This document shows positions 42,790 through 56,400 of a stretch of DNA of 64,000 bases, in pieces. The stretch spans positions 186,001 through 250,000 of the forward strand of contig OZ037909.1 in NCBI GenBank assembly GCA_964035575.1. The letters are read 5' to 3'. The position numbers were made by a program, and so were the translations under genes. Within the stretch, counting starts at the first letter, position 1. Every line of letters starts with the position of its first letter. The notes beneath the pieces are model-generated. The model was not told the DNA's origin, ran no database searches, and worked only from the letters and a program-made list of their open reading frames with translations. The stretch is from Rhynchopus sp. YZ270_cl-10 (taxonomy: Eukaryota; Euglenozoa; Diplonemea; Diplonemida; Diplonemidae).

Positions 42790-43560
42790 CAGGCATATTG
42801 CTAAGTGCCGTTTCGCCGTTTTGCCTTTTTGGCCAAAATCACAAAAAAAAAATTTTTGAAAACGCCGTTTCGCCGTTTTGCCTTTTAAAAAAACGCCGTT
42901 TTCAAAATTGGCGAAGCGCCGTTCCCCCCGAGAAAACGGCGTTTTCAACGCGACAAAACGCCGTTTCCTGCCGTCATTTTTTGAGAAAAAGGATCTGGCA
43001 AAATCATAAAAGTAGCGTACCGTGCGCCTGCGGCGCAAGCTTACATCACACCCTTCCCATGCTGTAAAATAGTGCAATTTTAAGCGCGATTTTTGAAATG
43101 TTGCGTACCGTGGCTTCGCCAGGAACCTTTGGTCACCTGACTAACCTTTGGTTAGTCCATAGCCACCATTTCTTTTATAAATTTACTAAGGTTACTGATA
43201 AGAAGGCGGACACCCACTACGGATTGCGGATCACCAGTGGCTGAAAGCTACCAAGGCACAGAGGAGGGAAGCTTTCCCGCAGAGAAGGGTTTGGGTGGTG
43301 TAGGTTGGCCGTGCATCACAAAATACCGAGAATATTTTTCGCTGAGTTTTCCGCACAGAAAAAAATGACTGCCTCACACAAAACCACCTTTTTGGTGGAG
43401 GCTAGGGGAGCTATATAATACCCTCTGTGGTTGGCAGGGAGGCGCGCGCGAAGCGCGCGACGACCGCTTTCAACGGGGGAAAAATTTTTTTTGGCCTGGA
43501 AAAAAAAAAGTGTCGCCGTTTTGCTTTTTTCCACTTTCGGCAAAGTTAGCAATATGCCTG
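42790..43560. mobile_element. 771-bp TIR element with 9-bp TSD inside an H2 module
   Basis: The ends CAGGCATATTGC and GCAATATGCCTG are exact inverses, and CCAAGCGCA flanks both sides (42781-42789, 43561-43569). Subterminal DNA repeats CGCCGTTTTGCC and AAACGCCG. The middle contains the GCGTACCGTGGCTTCGC repeat. A 9-bp duplication suggests a Mutator-like (MULE) origin; 8-bp hAT is the alternative. No transposase. Confidence 0.8.
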
Positions 43561-43890
43561 CCAAGCGCACACACATCCGTTGTGAGAAAAGAGGGAAAGA
43601 GGGTGCTGCAATAAAATAATAATGCAAGACACCATAGTCACAGTGGGACACTCAATAGAAAAACACACTCAAAAAATAGGGGGATTTTGTGCACGAACAC
43701 ACACCCGCAATGACATCAATGACATCAAAAAAACTCACGCACAGTAAAACAAGAGGGGAGGGGGGGGTGTGGGGGTGTGCGGTGTTGGCAAAGACGGGTT
43801 GCGAGGAAACCAAAGGAAACACGCTAAACGTTTCTGCCATGAAGTATAGTCCCCTCTCGTACTTCGTGTTACAATGTCCAGAGGGAAAAG

Positions 43891-43961
43891 CAGGCATGTT
43901 GCTAACTTTGCCGAAAGTAGAAAAAAGCAAAACGGCAAAACGACACTTAGCAATATGCCTG
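43891..43961. mobile_element. 71-bp minimal relative of the 42790-43560 element
   Basis: CAGGCATGTTGCTAA at one end and TTAGCAATATGCCTG at the other, with AAAACGGCAAAACGACA between. It is almost all TIR. The flanks AGGGAAAAG and GAGAAAAGG resemble each other only roughly. Confidence 0.7.
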
Positions 43962-44405
43962 GAGAAAAGGGAGGGTTTTTTGGAAACTGGGGGGAAAAAC
44001 CTGCCCTGAATCGTAATTGACAGAGCATGTATTTGAGGAAAGAACAGATGGGTAAATGAAAGCTCTGTGTGTCTTCTTTTCGTTCCCTCCAAAAAATGGA
44101 GTGCACTCAATGAGAAAAAAAAATCAAAAAGGTTGTGAAAAAAAACGCCACTTGAGGACGCAAAAAACAAAACTCTTTTTTCGACTTAGTGAATTGGTTA
44201 TAGAAACGCAAAAACAAACAAAACAAAACACACACTCACAAGGACGAAATGCCCTGAGTTTTTCTCGGACACCATACTGTCATGTGGTCTGGTCTACACA
44301 CAGTACTGCAGATCAGACCAACGACTCATTCTTCTGGAATGTTCTGTATGGGTTTTATGCCCCCCTTCGCTCCCTTGGTATCCTTGCTGCATAATAGACT
44401 ACTCT
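43962..44405. other. Spacer downstream of the dynein gene
   Basis: AT-rich DNA with A-runs; I see no gene, module or element. Confidence 0.5.
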
Positions 44406-47400
44406 CTATGAGTCCAGCATGCACAGCAGTGCTACAGACCGCATGACCCAGTGTCGCGGGGCTTGGGATGAGGATGGGAGATGCACCGTTGTCACCAGGT
44501 TCGTCGAGAGCCCTGCAGGATGGTGTGTGTAGGTGGCATGAAGGGTCTGAATTGATCTTGCTGTATTGTTTATTTTTCATACCAGTAGTGGACAATGTCC
44601 CTGCGCGCGTGGTCGTTTTGTACATCGGGGTTTCGTACGTAGTGTCAGGGTCGCCAACGCTTTCGGTCACGACGATCGGCTCCAGCCACATCACCGGGAA
44701 CTGTGTGTGGAGCTCACCTGGTAACGACTCTGTGAGGGTTTTGCCCTTGGCGTCCCATCTGCAGCCTTCGAGGGTGAGGCCGTGGATGTAGACGCCTGTG
44801 GAGGGCTCCTCGAGGATCATCTCGGACTCGGACCACTCCGTCACACCGCTGCGGAACTTCAGTTCGTCGATGGGGATCTTGAAACGTCTGCTGTGCGTCT
44901 GCAGGACTGCAGTCAGGAACCCCTGTGAAGGTGTGGTCAATGTTGTGTTGTGTTTGCTGATGAATTGCAGTGGTGAGTGCAGTTGTTTTGTGAACGTCCC
45001 CCATACCTGCGGGAAGTAGAACCCCGGTACCCAGAACGACATCGGCGGCCCGTCGTCGTTCCACTCCCTCAAAAAGTGCACTCTGTTGAGGGTGTCCTTA
45101 AACCACGACGCAAGCGGCTTTTTGCTGAGGTACGAGAGCTTCATGCCACCCCAGTTTTCGGGCACTCTGTGATGAGGATTTTTTAAAATTTCGACCAACC
45201 CATCAAAAATACAAAACAAACACAACCCAACGAGGCCCAAAAATAGCATACTTATTGATCAAGAAATCGTTGAACATGCGTTCCAACTCAGAGGACATGA
45301 CGACCTCACCCTTGATGGCGGCCATGAGCCCTACGAGGGTTTTCTTCATGACTTCGAGGATGAAGTTGAAGACGTCGATCTCTTGGATGAGGAAGGTGCC
45401 GAGGGAGACCATGTCCCCTGTCTCTGTGATGCGGTACGACTCTTCGTGGCCGTTCTCGCGATCGATCTTGTCGGGCAGGCGCTCGATGAAGTCGCATGCA
45501 ATGTCCATGGCAGTGTCGTCCGCAGAGCGTCCCCCGCCACCAGAGCCGGCACGTGGCTGCACCTCTACGAGGGTCTCGATCATACGGTTGCTCTCGTTCT
45601 TCTCACGCGTGATGTCCGCATTCGCATGCAGCCCGAACACCTCAGGCTTCTCATAAGGCGGGAGGTCCGATAAGTACTGCCTGCAGGCATCCAACGTACC
45701 CACATCCTGCGGGATGTGGTACACCCCGTCCTTCGTGATGTCAAACTTCCCCTTGACAGTCTCCGGTAAAAAGAACTGCGCCAGCATCTGCCGCAAACAC
45801 CGTGTATCCAAAAAGTCCGTCACACGACCACCATAATTGATGACCCCCGTCAAATACGTCAGCGCTTGGAACGGCAGGTCCTCCGGGTCCGCCGCATCAA
45901 GGTACTGCTTGAGCGTCACGATCGATGCGTTCAGGTCCGACTGGTTCCATGAATACAAGATGTTCCACCCAAGGGAGCCGTACTTCCGGCGTTCTTGGAT
46001 GATCCCGTGGAAGAAGGTCAGCGCGAAGAGCAGCCGTTTCCACTCATTGTCGTTTTTGCAGGAGTTCCAGAGCTCGTCTGAGATGGACCCTGAGAAGGAA
46101 TCCCTGAGGTTCGCCTTCAACCCTTGCGGAGGCTCCTTCGTTACTTTGATGCCCGACTGCAGGATGGCCACGGGGAAGGACTTATCTGGACGCGAGGTCA
46201 ACCAGAGTCTGAAGTCTGGGTGCACATCCTTTGTGGTCAGCTCTTCGCAGAGGCGTTCAAGGGTAGGCATCCACGACCCGTAGACGTGGCAGTTCTGCAG
46301 GTACACCCAGTCGCCTGTCTTCATGCCCTCTTGGATGTACTGCTGTGCGAAGACACCTTGGTCCTGCCCTAGGGACCTGACGAGGAGTCGGTCTTGGAAG
46401 CCCTTCTGTGCAGCAAACTCGTAGAAGACGGGGGTAGGGTCGGTGCCTTCGGTCAAGGCGAAGATGATGGGGCTGACGTTGCTGGAGTCTGCGTACGAGC
46501 AGTCGAGGTCGAATTGTGGTGACTCTGTGAAGCTTTTGCCGAGATAGGTGCCGACGACCTGCGTGATGCCGTAGAGCACCTTGTCCTCGCGCAGGCAGCG
46601 GAGGATGAGCAGACGCTGGATGCCAGACTTCTCGTCGTACCCGCCTGGAAGCGGCTTCAGATGCGGCTCGTCGTCCTGCTGCCAAGCCTTCCAGTCGCCC
46701 TGGTTCGCAAGGATGTCGGTCGCAAGCTTCGCCAGCGGCTCCTGCTCCGCCAAGACCTGGATCTCATTCCACGCAATGTCCGAAACAAACGCAGGCTTGT
46801 CTTCGCTGTGCTTTGGACGCAGCCCACCAGACCCACGCAGCATAAAGGCCCACTCCTCATCTGAGATGTCATCGCACGCACGATGGATCTGCGCAACAAG
46901 CAAAAACGCAAAGAGCTGCTTGTCCTTCTCGAAGAGACCCCTGCAGATTGTGTTGTAGATGTTCGATGTCACGGCGGGGATGAGGATTGCCGTCCGCTTG
47001 TCGATGTCGTCCGCCTTCTCTGTCTTATGAAGCGTCTGTGCGAACTGCATTTTGAAGAAGTCCAGGGAGTACTGATACATATGGTCCATGGCGCCGATGT
47101 CGGCGATAACAGAGTAGAGCAGCGAGCCTCGCGTGGCAACGTTACGGTAGCGCTCTCTGGTGGCAGCGATCTCGGTCTTGGCCTTCTCTCCCTTCATGAC
47201 GTCGACACCGATGGCCTCAGATGTGACCTTGGATTCGCCCAATGCGTTGATGAGCTCCTCGTTGTCAAGGATGTTCCCCGTGGCCTCGGCAAGCTGCATC
47301 AGAATACGGTCCTCGATTGCCTTCAGCTGTGCCTTTCCGTCTGCGATCTGCACGACAACGCGGTCAAGCTGTTCTTCTAGCTCAGCCTTCTCGCACCGCA

Positions 47401-50400
47401 CCACGTCTGCCAGCAGCTGATCCTCCAGCCCCTTCTGCGTCACAGTAAAGTTGATCACCGTCACCTTGATCTGCAGCTCCGGCATGTAATGCGGGTTCGG
47501 CATCTTCGTGGTGATGTACAGTTTGAACGACGGTTCGTACTCAACGTCCTGGTCGCCAAGCTTGATGTACAGGCGGCCCTGCTTTTTGATTGTTTGCTTC
47601 AGGAGAATCGGGTCGAGCGACGCGTCGAGCTCCTCCCCAACATTCTCCAGGAGTACCGGGATTCCTGCACGGATGCAGGACTCCATCTTCTGCATGAACT
47701 TCCCTTCGCTTTGCTTGAGAATCATAAGCCCATTGGAACGCTCCATGGCTTTGATCCATGAGTTTGCCTGCCCCTGTGGATCGATGCAGAGACACCAGCG
47801 GTGGCTGCGTTCTACGATGGTCGCGTTTTCGATGGAGAACTTATCAAGGGGGAGACCACGGATGCCCCAGGTCCTGACACGGACAGGGTCGGCAATGGAG
47901 TCGAACGCAAAGCCCTGCGCAACAGGAATGTTGCGCTCCATGATCGCCGTCGTCCACGTCTTCAACAGCGATGTGCGGAACTGCGACGTGAACGGCCCTG
48001 TGTACGCCACGCTCCCTGCAGCGAGCAGCATCGTCCCGACAAGCGTGCCCGACTCCTCTCGCAGGTCCACAAGCTGCTCCTCCCAACGACCCTTCTCTGC
48101 AGAGAGTCCTGAGATCAGCTTGTCGGCACGGATGAGACGTGCCTCTGTGACGGCGATGTCGTCCTCAAGCGTCTTCTTCTTGTTGATCGCGGCCTGCATG
48201 TTGGTCGTAAGTCGCTCAAGCTTTCGCTCCACCTCTGATAACACGTCTCGCGCCTTCTGCAACTTCGCAGACGCAGCGTCAAGCTGTCCATTCGCAACCC
48301 GCAGACGTTCCTTCAAAGGCGCCATATTCTTTGTCACCTGGTTGAAGTTAACTACTGCACGAGCCCACATACACAACGACTGGCACGCAAGCGACGACGA
48401 CTTCACCTTTTCAGGTTCGAACTCCGGGTTGTGCATATAGTTCTTGCTCATCTTCTTGATGATGGAGTCTGGGATGGACTCTGCGTCGATGTCTTTGAGC
48501 GTCTTCATGAAGTCCATCTTGGACAGCTGCTTCTTTGCATTGTCCCAGGTCAGCGACTTCTCGCCCATGAGCAGCAGCACTGCTTCGAGAACGAGCTTCA
48601 CTCTGTCGGGTGGGGAGCCCATTGTCTTGAGGAGCGTGATGTCGTCCTTTTGGAGGGAGTCAAGCGCAGCTAGGGCACCGTGGAAGGCAGGCATGGCCTG
48701 GTCTACTTGCGACTGGCATTCATCGGAGATGGCCTTCGCCTCTGCGGCCTTGACTGCAGTCTCGGCCTCCTCCTTCTGGCAGTTCTCTCGGATCACCGCA
48801 GCGTCTTTCTGTTCAACTTCAATTTGGATCATGAGTTCGTCTGTTTGCTTTTGTGCTTTGAGAAGTTCTGGCTGTTTCTTGGTAAGGGTGACTTTCATCT
48901 CATCGACTTCGACGGCTGTGTTTTGAAGCTTATCCAGCCCGCCCTGGAAACGCGAAATATTCAAAGACACCTGCTTCGAGGTGGTTGCGAGCATATCCTG
49001 GTAGGAGCTGATGAGCGACAGATACGAGGTCGGTGTGGTGTAGTTCCTGCGGCGCAGTGCTTCGTAGAACTCAGTTGATGTCTCGATGACGTCGCGGTGG
49101 ATCTGCACACACATATCGCACACAGCCGACTTCACCTGGTCCGACCCGAGGTCCACCTTCGCAAACGCCTTCTCAGAAACGGAACGCAGTGCGTCAGTTG
49201 GCCACTTTGTGTACCAATCGATGGTCATACAGTTAACCAGAGAAGGGAACATCCGGAGACGGTTTCTGAAGGATTCTCCAATGGGGGACATGGTGAGAAC
49301 GATCTTGAGGTTTTCGCGTACCAAAGAGGTGAAGTGTGCGATGATGACGTTGCGGGATTCTGTCTTGCCGGCAGCCTTGGCGAATTTGCGGACATCACGA
49401 AGGATGCGGTCGATGTCCTCGGATTGAAGGAGGTTCGGCACCTCACCTGTGTTGAGGATGTTGTTGATATCCTCTAAGATTTGCTCGTTGAAGATCTGCG
49501 AGTCTGCAAGCAAGAAGACGGCCGGCAGGTTGTCGCACCCAGCGTCAAGCATGGCACGTCTCAGATCCTCATGAAATTCGTTCATCCCATAGTTCCTTGT
49601 TATTGTGATCTGGAATCGCTTCATATTACACATAAAAGCAGCAAGGCAAGCAAGAGACTGCCTCCCCGACCCACCTACTCCAACGAGCAACGCATTTCCT
49701 CTGGGCTGGCGGATGACACGGCAGAGGCGGGACAGATGGTGGAGGGCGTCTTTGAAGAAAACAAGCTCGCGGTCGCTGCTCTCCTGGATGTTGAAGTCCA
49801 GCTGGTAGTCGTCCGCCACAACGTCATGGTACTTTTGCATATCCGTGATTTCCTCGTAAATCTTATCTTCACGGGTCATATAGTCGCCGAACAGCGTTTC
49901 TTTGTAGTCCGGTTGAAAGGTCTCATCAAACTTTGTCCTGAAGAGCTCCTCCATAAGACGCCACCACCATGATTTGTCATCATCATCGATTAGTCTATCG
50001 TGGAAGATACGCGACGCTTCATGCGTCCAGAGACGGAGTAGGGTGCTCCGGTCTTTCAGGGCTGGGGGGTGGATCTGCAGCACCCCTTGGATGACCTTTG
50101 ATAAATCACGCAAATTGAATGTGTAATGCGACTTTGCGGGAGTGGGTTTCATCTCCTTGGCTATACGCTCATAGCATTCTAGTGTCCCATCAACGATGTT
50201 TCCACAGAGAGACTTAATGGTAGAATCAAAAATCGAAAGGAAGCCTTTAAGGATAGAAAAGAAGATCTTTTTCATGCTGAAGCTGGACAACGCAGGGGTG
50301 CAGAGCATATGGAATTTGGAGGTGAAGCGTTGGGTCATTTGGTTCTTCCCTCCTCCCGGTGGTCCGCAGGCTGCGATGATGACCAGGTCCTCGATGTATT

Positions 50401-53400
50401 TGAAGAGACTAACCTTCTTCCTATCGTAGAAGCCGCCATGAGAGATGACCTGGCGTAGAAGCTCGATAGGGGGTGAGGCACCGTAGATTTCTAGCTTCGG
50501 CATGTTGATGTCGTCGACGAAGAAGATGAGGCGTTTCCCAGGCGCGCCACCAAAGAGATTGTTGCGCTTTTTGTGCAGCTTCCCTTCCATTCTTTCTTGC
50601 AAGTTCTTTGAGGAAGTCTGCGCAGACAGTACACAAGAAAAGAATGCCCAATCTGCCTGTGGGTTGTCGGCATTCAGATCGTTGGAAATAAAGTCGGCCG
50701 TAATCGCACTCTTCCCCACTCCAGTGACACCGTTTACCAAGACGTGGCGTCCTACCGAGGTGAGAAGTTTTTGAATGGCGCGTACACGTACTGTGTCTCC
50801 AGTTGGGACAAAGAGGTCAAAGAAGGGTGCGTCCCTTTTGTAGATGAAGGCAGGCACCTTGTACTCCCATGTGACAAAGGTAGCGGAGGCTTTGTGCACG
50901 CAGTACTGATAGACGTTGCCCTCGGGGAAGTGGGGGCAGATTTCTTGGATGAGTGGGCGGACGGCAGCAGAGAAGGTCTCGCGTGTTGCGTCTGATACGT
51001 TGCCACCGACGGCCCAGATGATGCCCATCACGAAGTACATGTCCAGGATGCGCTGGTTGTACTCGGGAGCGCTCGTGTCTGTCGACGGTGGTGTTTCCTT
51101 CTTGGTGGTGTAGGGGTCCTCGTCTGCAATCTCCGGCATCTCCTCGTCGTCATCCTTCTTCACAACCTGCTCGTCAGCCTCGTCATCTTTCTGTTCGTGG
51201 TTCACAATAAACGCCTCCACCAAATGCAAAAGCGAGATCACCAGCTGTTCGTCAACAGACGCAATCCACTCCTTGCAGTTCACACGAAGCGCTTTGAGGA
51301 TGCCGGCCATTTTGGAGTCGAGAAGCTCGCCGATGCGGACGTCGTTCCATTTGTCGCCGTGCTTCTCTTTGAGCTTGGCGTTGAGCGTGCGTGCGATGGG
51401 CGGCCATCCTGTGACCTCGAGGTAGAACGGCTCTAGGTACACCATGCCGCAACGTGACACAGTGGCGGGCGACGCGACAGCAAGGTCCTGCACCTCGAAG
51501 ACGAAGATGACGGTGCGTGGGATCTTGATACGCTCTCCCGAGACAAGGCAGAGCATGCGGTTGTCGTCAAGCACGGTGTTCAGGTTCTCGATCCACACAG
51601 CGTCCACGGGGCCGTCGAAGACAAGCCAGTTCCGGTCAGTGCTGCCGTCGTTCCCTTCCCGCGCAACTGTCTTCGCCAGGTATGACAGCACCCCGTCGGT
51701 CCACTCCCTCGTCACAGAGTTGACCTCCCCGTACAGCTCCTCGGAGGTAATGCTCTTCGGGTTGACCCAGTGTGTGTGCACCACGTTGAAGAGCGGGTTG
51801 TCCTCGTTCGCGTGCTCGCCGTCCTTGTGGATGGTAGTGAGCGAGCGCTTCAGCGACTCCAGGCACGTCGTCTTCCCGGTGAGGGTCAGCCCCACAGTCA
51901 TCATCCCGTGTCGCACCACCATGGTGTCGTAGATCTGCACAATCTTCTGTGTGAAGCTCTGAATAACCTGGAAGCCGTTCTGGGTGAGGTCCTTGACAAT
52001 GTACTCCTCAAGACTCTCATTCGGGATCTCTTGGATGTGCACCATGGGGAACAGGTCGCGGATCAGCGCCTGGAAGAGCACGGTGTCCTCCCGCAGGAAC
52101 TTGGGGATGTTCGAGTCGCGCATGGCACGGATCAGAAGCATGTCCTCGTCCTCGTTCGGGGAGCCACGCTTGAGCTGTCCCGCCAACACAAGGATGGATT
52201 TGACGGCACGCATCCCAAAGTCGTAGTGGTACTGCTTTGAGAGCTGCTCTGAAGAGAGCTTGTACAACTGGACCATCTTCTGTGCCAGCGACTCTGCCTC
52301 GGAGAACCCTTCTGAGTAGAACATGATCTGCGCAATGAGGCGGTAGTCTGGAATCATCATGCAGATCGGGCGGAACAGTGTCTTCAGGTTGTCGGGCAGC
52401 TCTGTACGCCCTGCGTACCCGGGGTTCATGGTGATGTACACACCGAAGTCGGGGTTGAGGTTGATCGTGTGTCCGTCGAACTCGCAGGTGTCGTGCTTCT
52501 GCGACAGGTTCGTTGTGATAGTGAGCATCTGCATCGCCACAACGGAGAGCACCTCCAGGTCGATTCTGTTGAACTCATCGAAACACGCCCACGCACCCGC
52601 CTGCGCAAGGCCTGAGAAGAACTGCGCCATCGTGCTCACGTTGATCCCATCAGAGCAGTTGAACACAACCACGTACCGTGCCAGCCCCTTGCCCAAATCC
52701 TTCACAGACTCGGTCTTCCCTGTCCCTGCAGGTCCCTGTGGGGCAGCACCAAGGTTCATGGCCAGTGCAGAGGTGCACGTCAAGAAGGCGCGGTCAGTCA
52801 GGGGCGTAATCACAAGACGCATCTGGTTCCCAAGGTACTCATATCCGTACGGGAAGTTCCCTGCGCAGTGCCAGATGCTGACGTTCTGCTCGATCCAGTA
52901 GTAGCGGAGCTGCATGGACCAGGCAAACTCCTGTACACGGGTCACGTTCTCGTTGATGATGTGCTGGATCATGTCCCTGTTGTGCACGTCCATCACAATG
53001 ATGGTGTTGATAATCTGGCGCTTGAGCTTGTCCAGGTCCTGCTTCACAACCTCGACCGTCTGCTTGATCTGCGCGTTGTACGACACAAGGTAGTTGCTCA
53101 CAGCGTTGGGGTCTTCCGCCAACTTCCCTACCGCCTCCTCTGTGTCAAACGTCCATGTGATCATGTCCACGCACAGAATGCACTGCGCAGGGAACTGGAA
53201 GAACCACTCGGCACGCGGCCACTTGAAGTACCCCTGGTGCGACTGCCCCATGTGCATGAGAAGCGACTCCTTCATCACAATCTCGATTCTGCCCAGCCAC
53301 TGCTCCACGTTCCCCTTCGTCTCGACAATCTCGGAGAACTTGACTTCCTCACCCTCGTTGGACGCCATGGCAGAGATCTCTGAGGCCTCTTCGTTGTTGA

Positions 53401-56400
53401 AGATGATGCGCTTCATGTTGTCGAAGCATTTGTGCAGATGCGGCTGCACCTTGTGAGGGTTCCGCACGTCGGATAGGATCTCGAGAAGCTCGTCGTTGGA
53501 CAGGAAGTAGAAGCGTGGGAAGGAGGCACGCTTCGTCTCGAGGTAGTCCTCCAGCTTCTTCTGCACGTCGTCGAGGATCTGGTTGTCGTCCTTCAGCATG
53601 TCGAACGTGCCTGCTTCGCAGCAGACGGGGATCGCAAGCTTTTTCGTGCGTGCTTTGTACATAAGCTCTTTGTAGTCGCGGTCGACCTGCGCAAAGAGCT
53701 TCGACTCCTCGTGCAGCTGCTTCTTGATGTCGTCTGAGGAGAAGATGAACTCCAGATACATCCACGACTTCTGCAGGGTCACCCACTCGTCCAGCACGTC
53801 GGAAACGGTGTTCAGGTTTTTGTCCCAGTCGTCCACCAGCTTGCGGATGTTCTTCGCAGAAACGTCGTCGCCTGTGGTGTAGCGCGAGGCCTGCTGTGTC
53901 TGCACCGTGAGCTGGTGCTCCTCCAGAAGCTCGAGCACCTCGGTAAGGTCGCCCAGGATGAAGATGTCCTTCGAGTCGCGGTGACCCTTTGTGAGGAGTT
54001 CGGTTGAGTCCCAGATGTCTTTGATTTCGGTGATACACTTGCGGACACCTGCCTGTCCCTTTGCCTTGCCGGACACCTCCGCAACGAGGTCCTTGTGCTC
54101 GAAGACCTTGTACGCACGCAGCGAGGACAGCGTGAAGTGGTCCTTCTCGGGCCCGTACACCTTGCCCATGCCCTTGAAGATCTCGTCCCAGTGCTCGATC
54201 TGCATGTCCTTGTTGCACAGGTCCAACATGACAGGCAGGTTCTTGCGCTCCTCCGAGACAGACTCGAGCAGCAGGTCTGACACCTCGTCCGACACCTCCT
54301 TGTGCAGCTTGTGCGCCTTCTTGAAGAAGTCCTCGATCTGGTCCTTGAGCTGCGCCTCGTCCACATCTTTGATCTCCTCCGACTCCCACACGTGCTGGCA
54401 CTCCATGAACTTGTCATAGGTACTCCAGAGCTCGTACCTCTTGTTGTAGGTCTCCTTGATGGCGGTGAGGTTGGTCCACTCGGAGGGCGTCGTGTCGAAG
54501 AGAATCTGGTAGTCGTGGTACATGCGCACCTTCTGCTCGATGGTTTTGATCGTTTCGTCGACGCCTGCGAGCTGCGCCAGCACGTCGCGTGCCTCTGCGT
54601 GTGAGGAGACGTAGTCGCCGTGGTCGAGGATGGCCATGGTAGCGAGCAGCTCCTCGTTCGCGATGTCGATGTAGTTCTCGAGGTTCGCAGACATGCCCTT
54701 CAGGTTGTTGATCTTGAAGTCGCCCGCCTGCTGGATGTACTCCACAAACTGGTCGCGCAGGGGCACCGTGTGCACATTCGGGCCGCCAATGAGAAGATCC
54801 TTTCTGCCCTGCTCATCGAGCGTTGGCTTGATGCCATTCACGTCCACGATCTCGTAGAGCCTCTGGATGTCGTCGCACCTCGACATGACAGTCTGCGACT
54901 CATCGCGGATCTCGTTCAGCGACTGCACAAAGGCGGCAAAGGCTTGCAACGTGGTGGGCCTGGCGAGCAGCGTGCGCATCTTGTTCTGTATGTCGGCAAC
55001 CAGCTCTGTGGTGCGCTTGCGGGACACCTCGAGCAGCTTCTTCTTCACCTTTGTCATGATGTCCTCCAGCTTCTCTTGCAGTGTCGTTCTGAGTTTGTTC
55101 GAATTGACCAACAAGATGCCCTGCGGCCTGTTAAACAACGCATCCAGGTCGCCCAACGCCTGCTTGACCTTTCCGATTGGTTTGTTCGTTGGCGCACCGT
55201 CCTTGTGTTCCTTGGCAGACGCCTGCTTCGGGTCGTGGATGTACTTCTCAAACTCCTCTGGGGTAAGCTCGTCGGGCTCTGCCTCCCAACGTGCCTCCAC
55301 CTCCTTCCAGTCGACGTCCACGAAGATGAACCATTTGCGGTAGGACTCATACAACTTCGCCTGCTCAAAGGCGGCCGCAAAGTCTGTAGAGATAAGCTGG
55401 CACGTCCTGCGCTTCATGAGGTTGTACCTGAAGTCGTTTCTGATGGCAGTTCCGACGGAGAACGTCTTCGGTGGTGTGGAGAAGTGGATCTTGACGTCTC
55501 TGATGTAGATGAGTCTGGTGACCTGCCCAACGAGGTGGATGAGCTCGTCCATGACGTGGTGGTAGGTCTCGAGGATCTCACCTTCGGAGGGCACGAAGAC
55601 GAGGTCCTCTTCACCCTGGAAGGAGATCGTGATCTGGAACATAATAACCTTCTCTGCGTCGGGGAGTGAGAGCACGGAGTGGAATTTGTGGACTGCGCTG
55701 AGCGAGTTCTTGAAGAGGTTCTCTGCGGCTACGTAGTCGATGAGGCGGATGAAGGAGTCGAGCATGGAGTGCTCGACCATGGCACGCTTCAGCATGCGCA
55801 TGCGGTCCTGCTGCTCGGCCTGCGCATCCACCATGCTCTTCATGCGTTTGCCGCCTTTGCCTTTCTCCTTTCCGTTCACAGTTGCATTCGCAAGAAGGTA
55901 CTGCTCAAGACTCTCTTGTGTTGTCAAATCAGGAACGTTCGCGCGTTGTGTCACATTCTCGCAGAGTTTCAGAAGTTTGTTCTCCATTTTGTCCATGAAG
56001 GTGCGGAACTCCTGCTCCGCAGAGGAGCGGCAGAGAGAGGCCTGCTCCTCCTTGAACTTCTCGTGTGTGTACGTCTCCTTGATCTCTGGGTAGAAGACGA
56101 GGGGCACGGTGCGCAGCTCAAACGCAGCTTTGTGCAGTTCAGACAGCGTTGAGGCAAAGGTCTGCTTTGAGAGAAAGAAGTTCTTACAGAGTCTACGGCG
56201 TGTCTGGCAGTACATCCTGAAGCGCACGTTGCGTTTCCATTGCGTGAACGATTTGCCGACCAGATAGTTTTTGAAGAAGTGGATCCGTGTCAACACATTG
56301 AACAGCGTGCACTCACGCATCCACTCTGCCAAGGATACGACCTCTGAGGGGTGTCCTGGCTTGACGTGGACACACCCGCTTGCGGAGAGACAGAAGTGCT

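Noticed and set aside
45255-56152. Long open frames on the plus strand opposite the dynein gene
   Set aside because: They are antisense shadows of a GC-rich coding exon; none shows a domain, and the dynein motifs are unmistakable.
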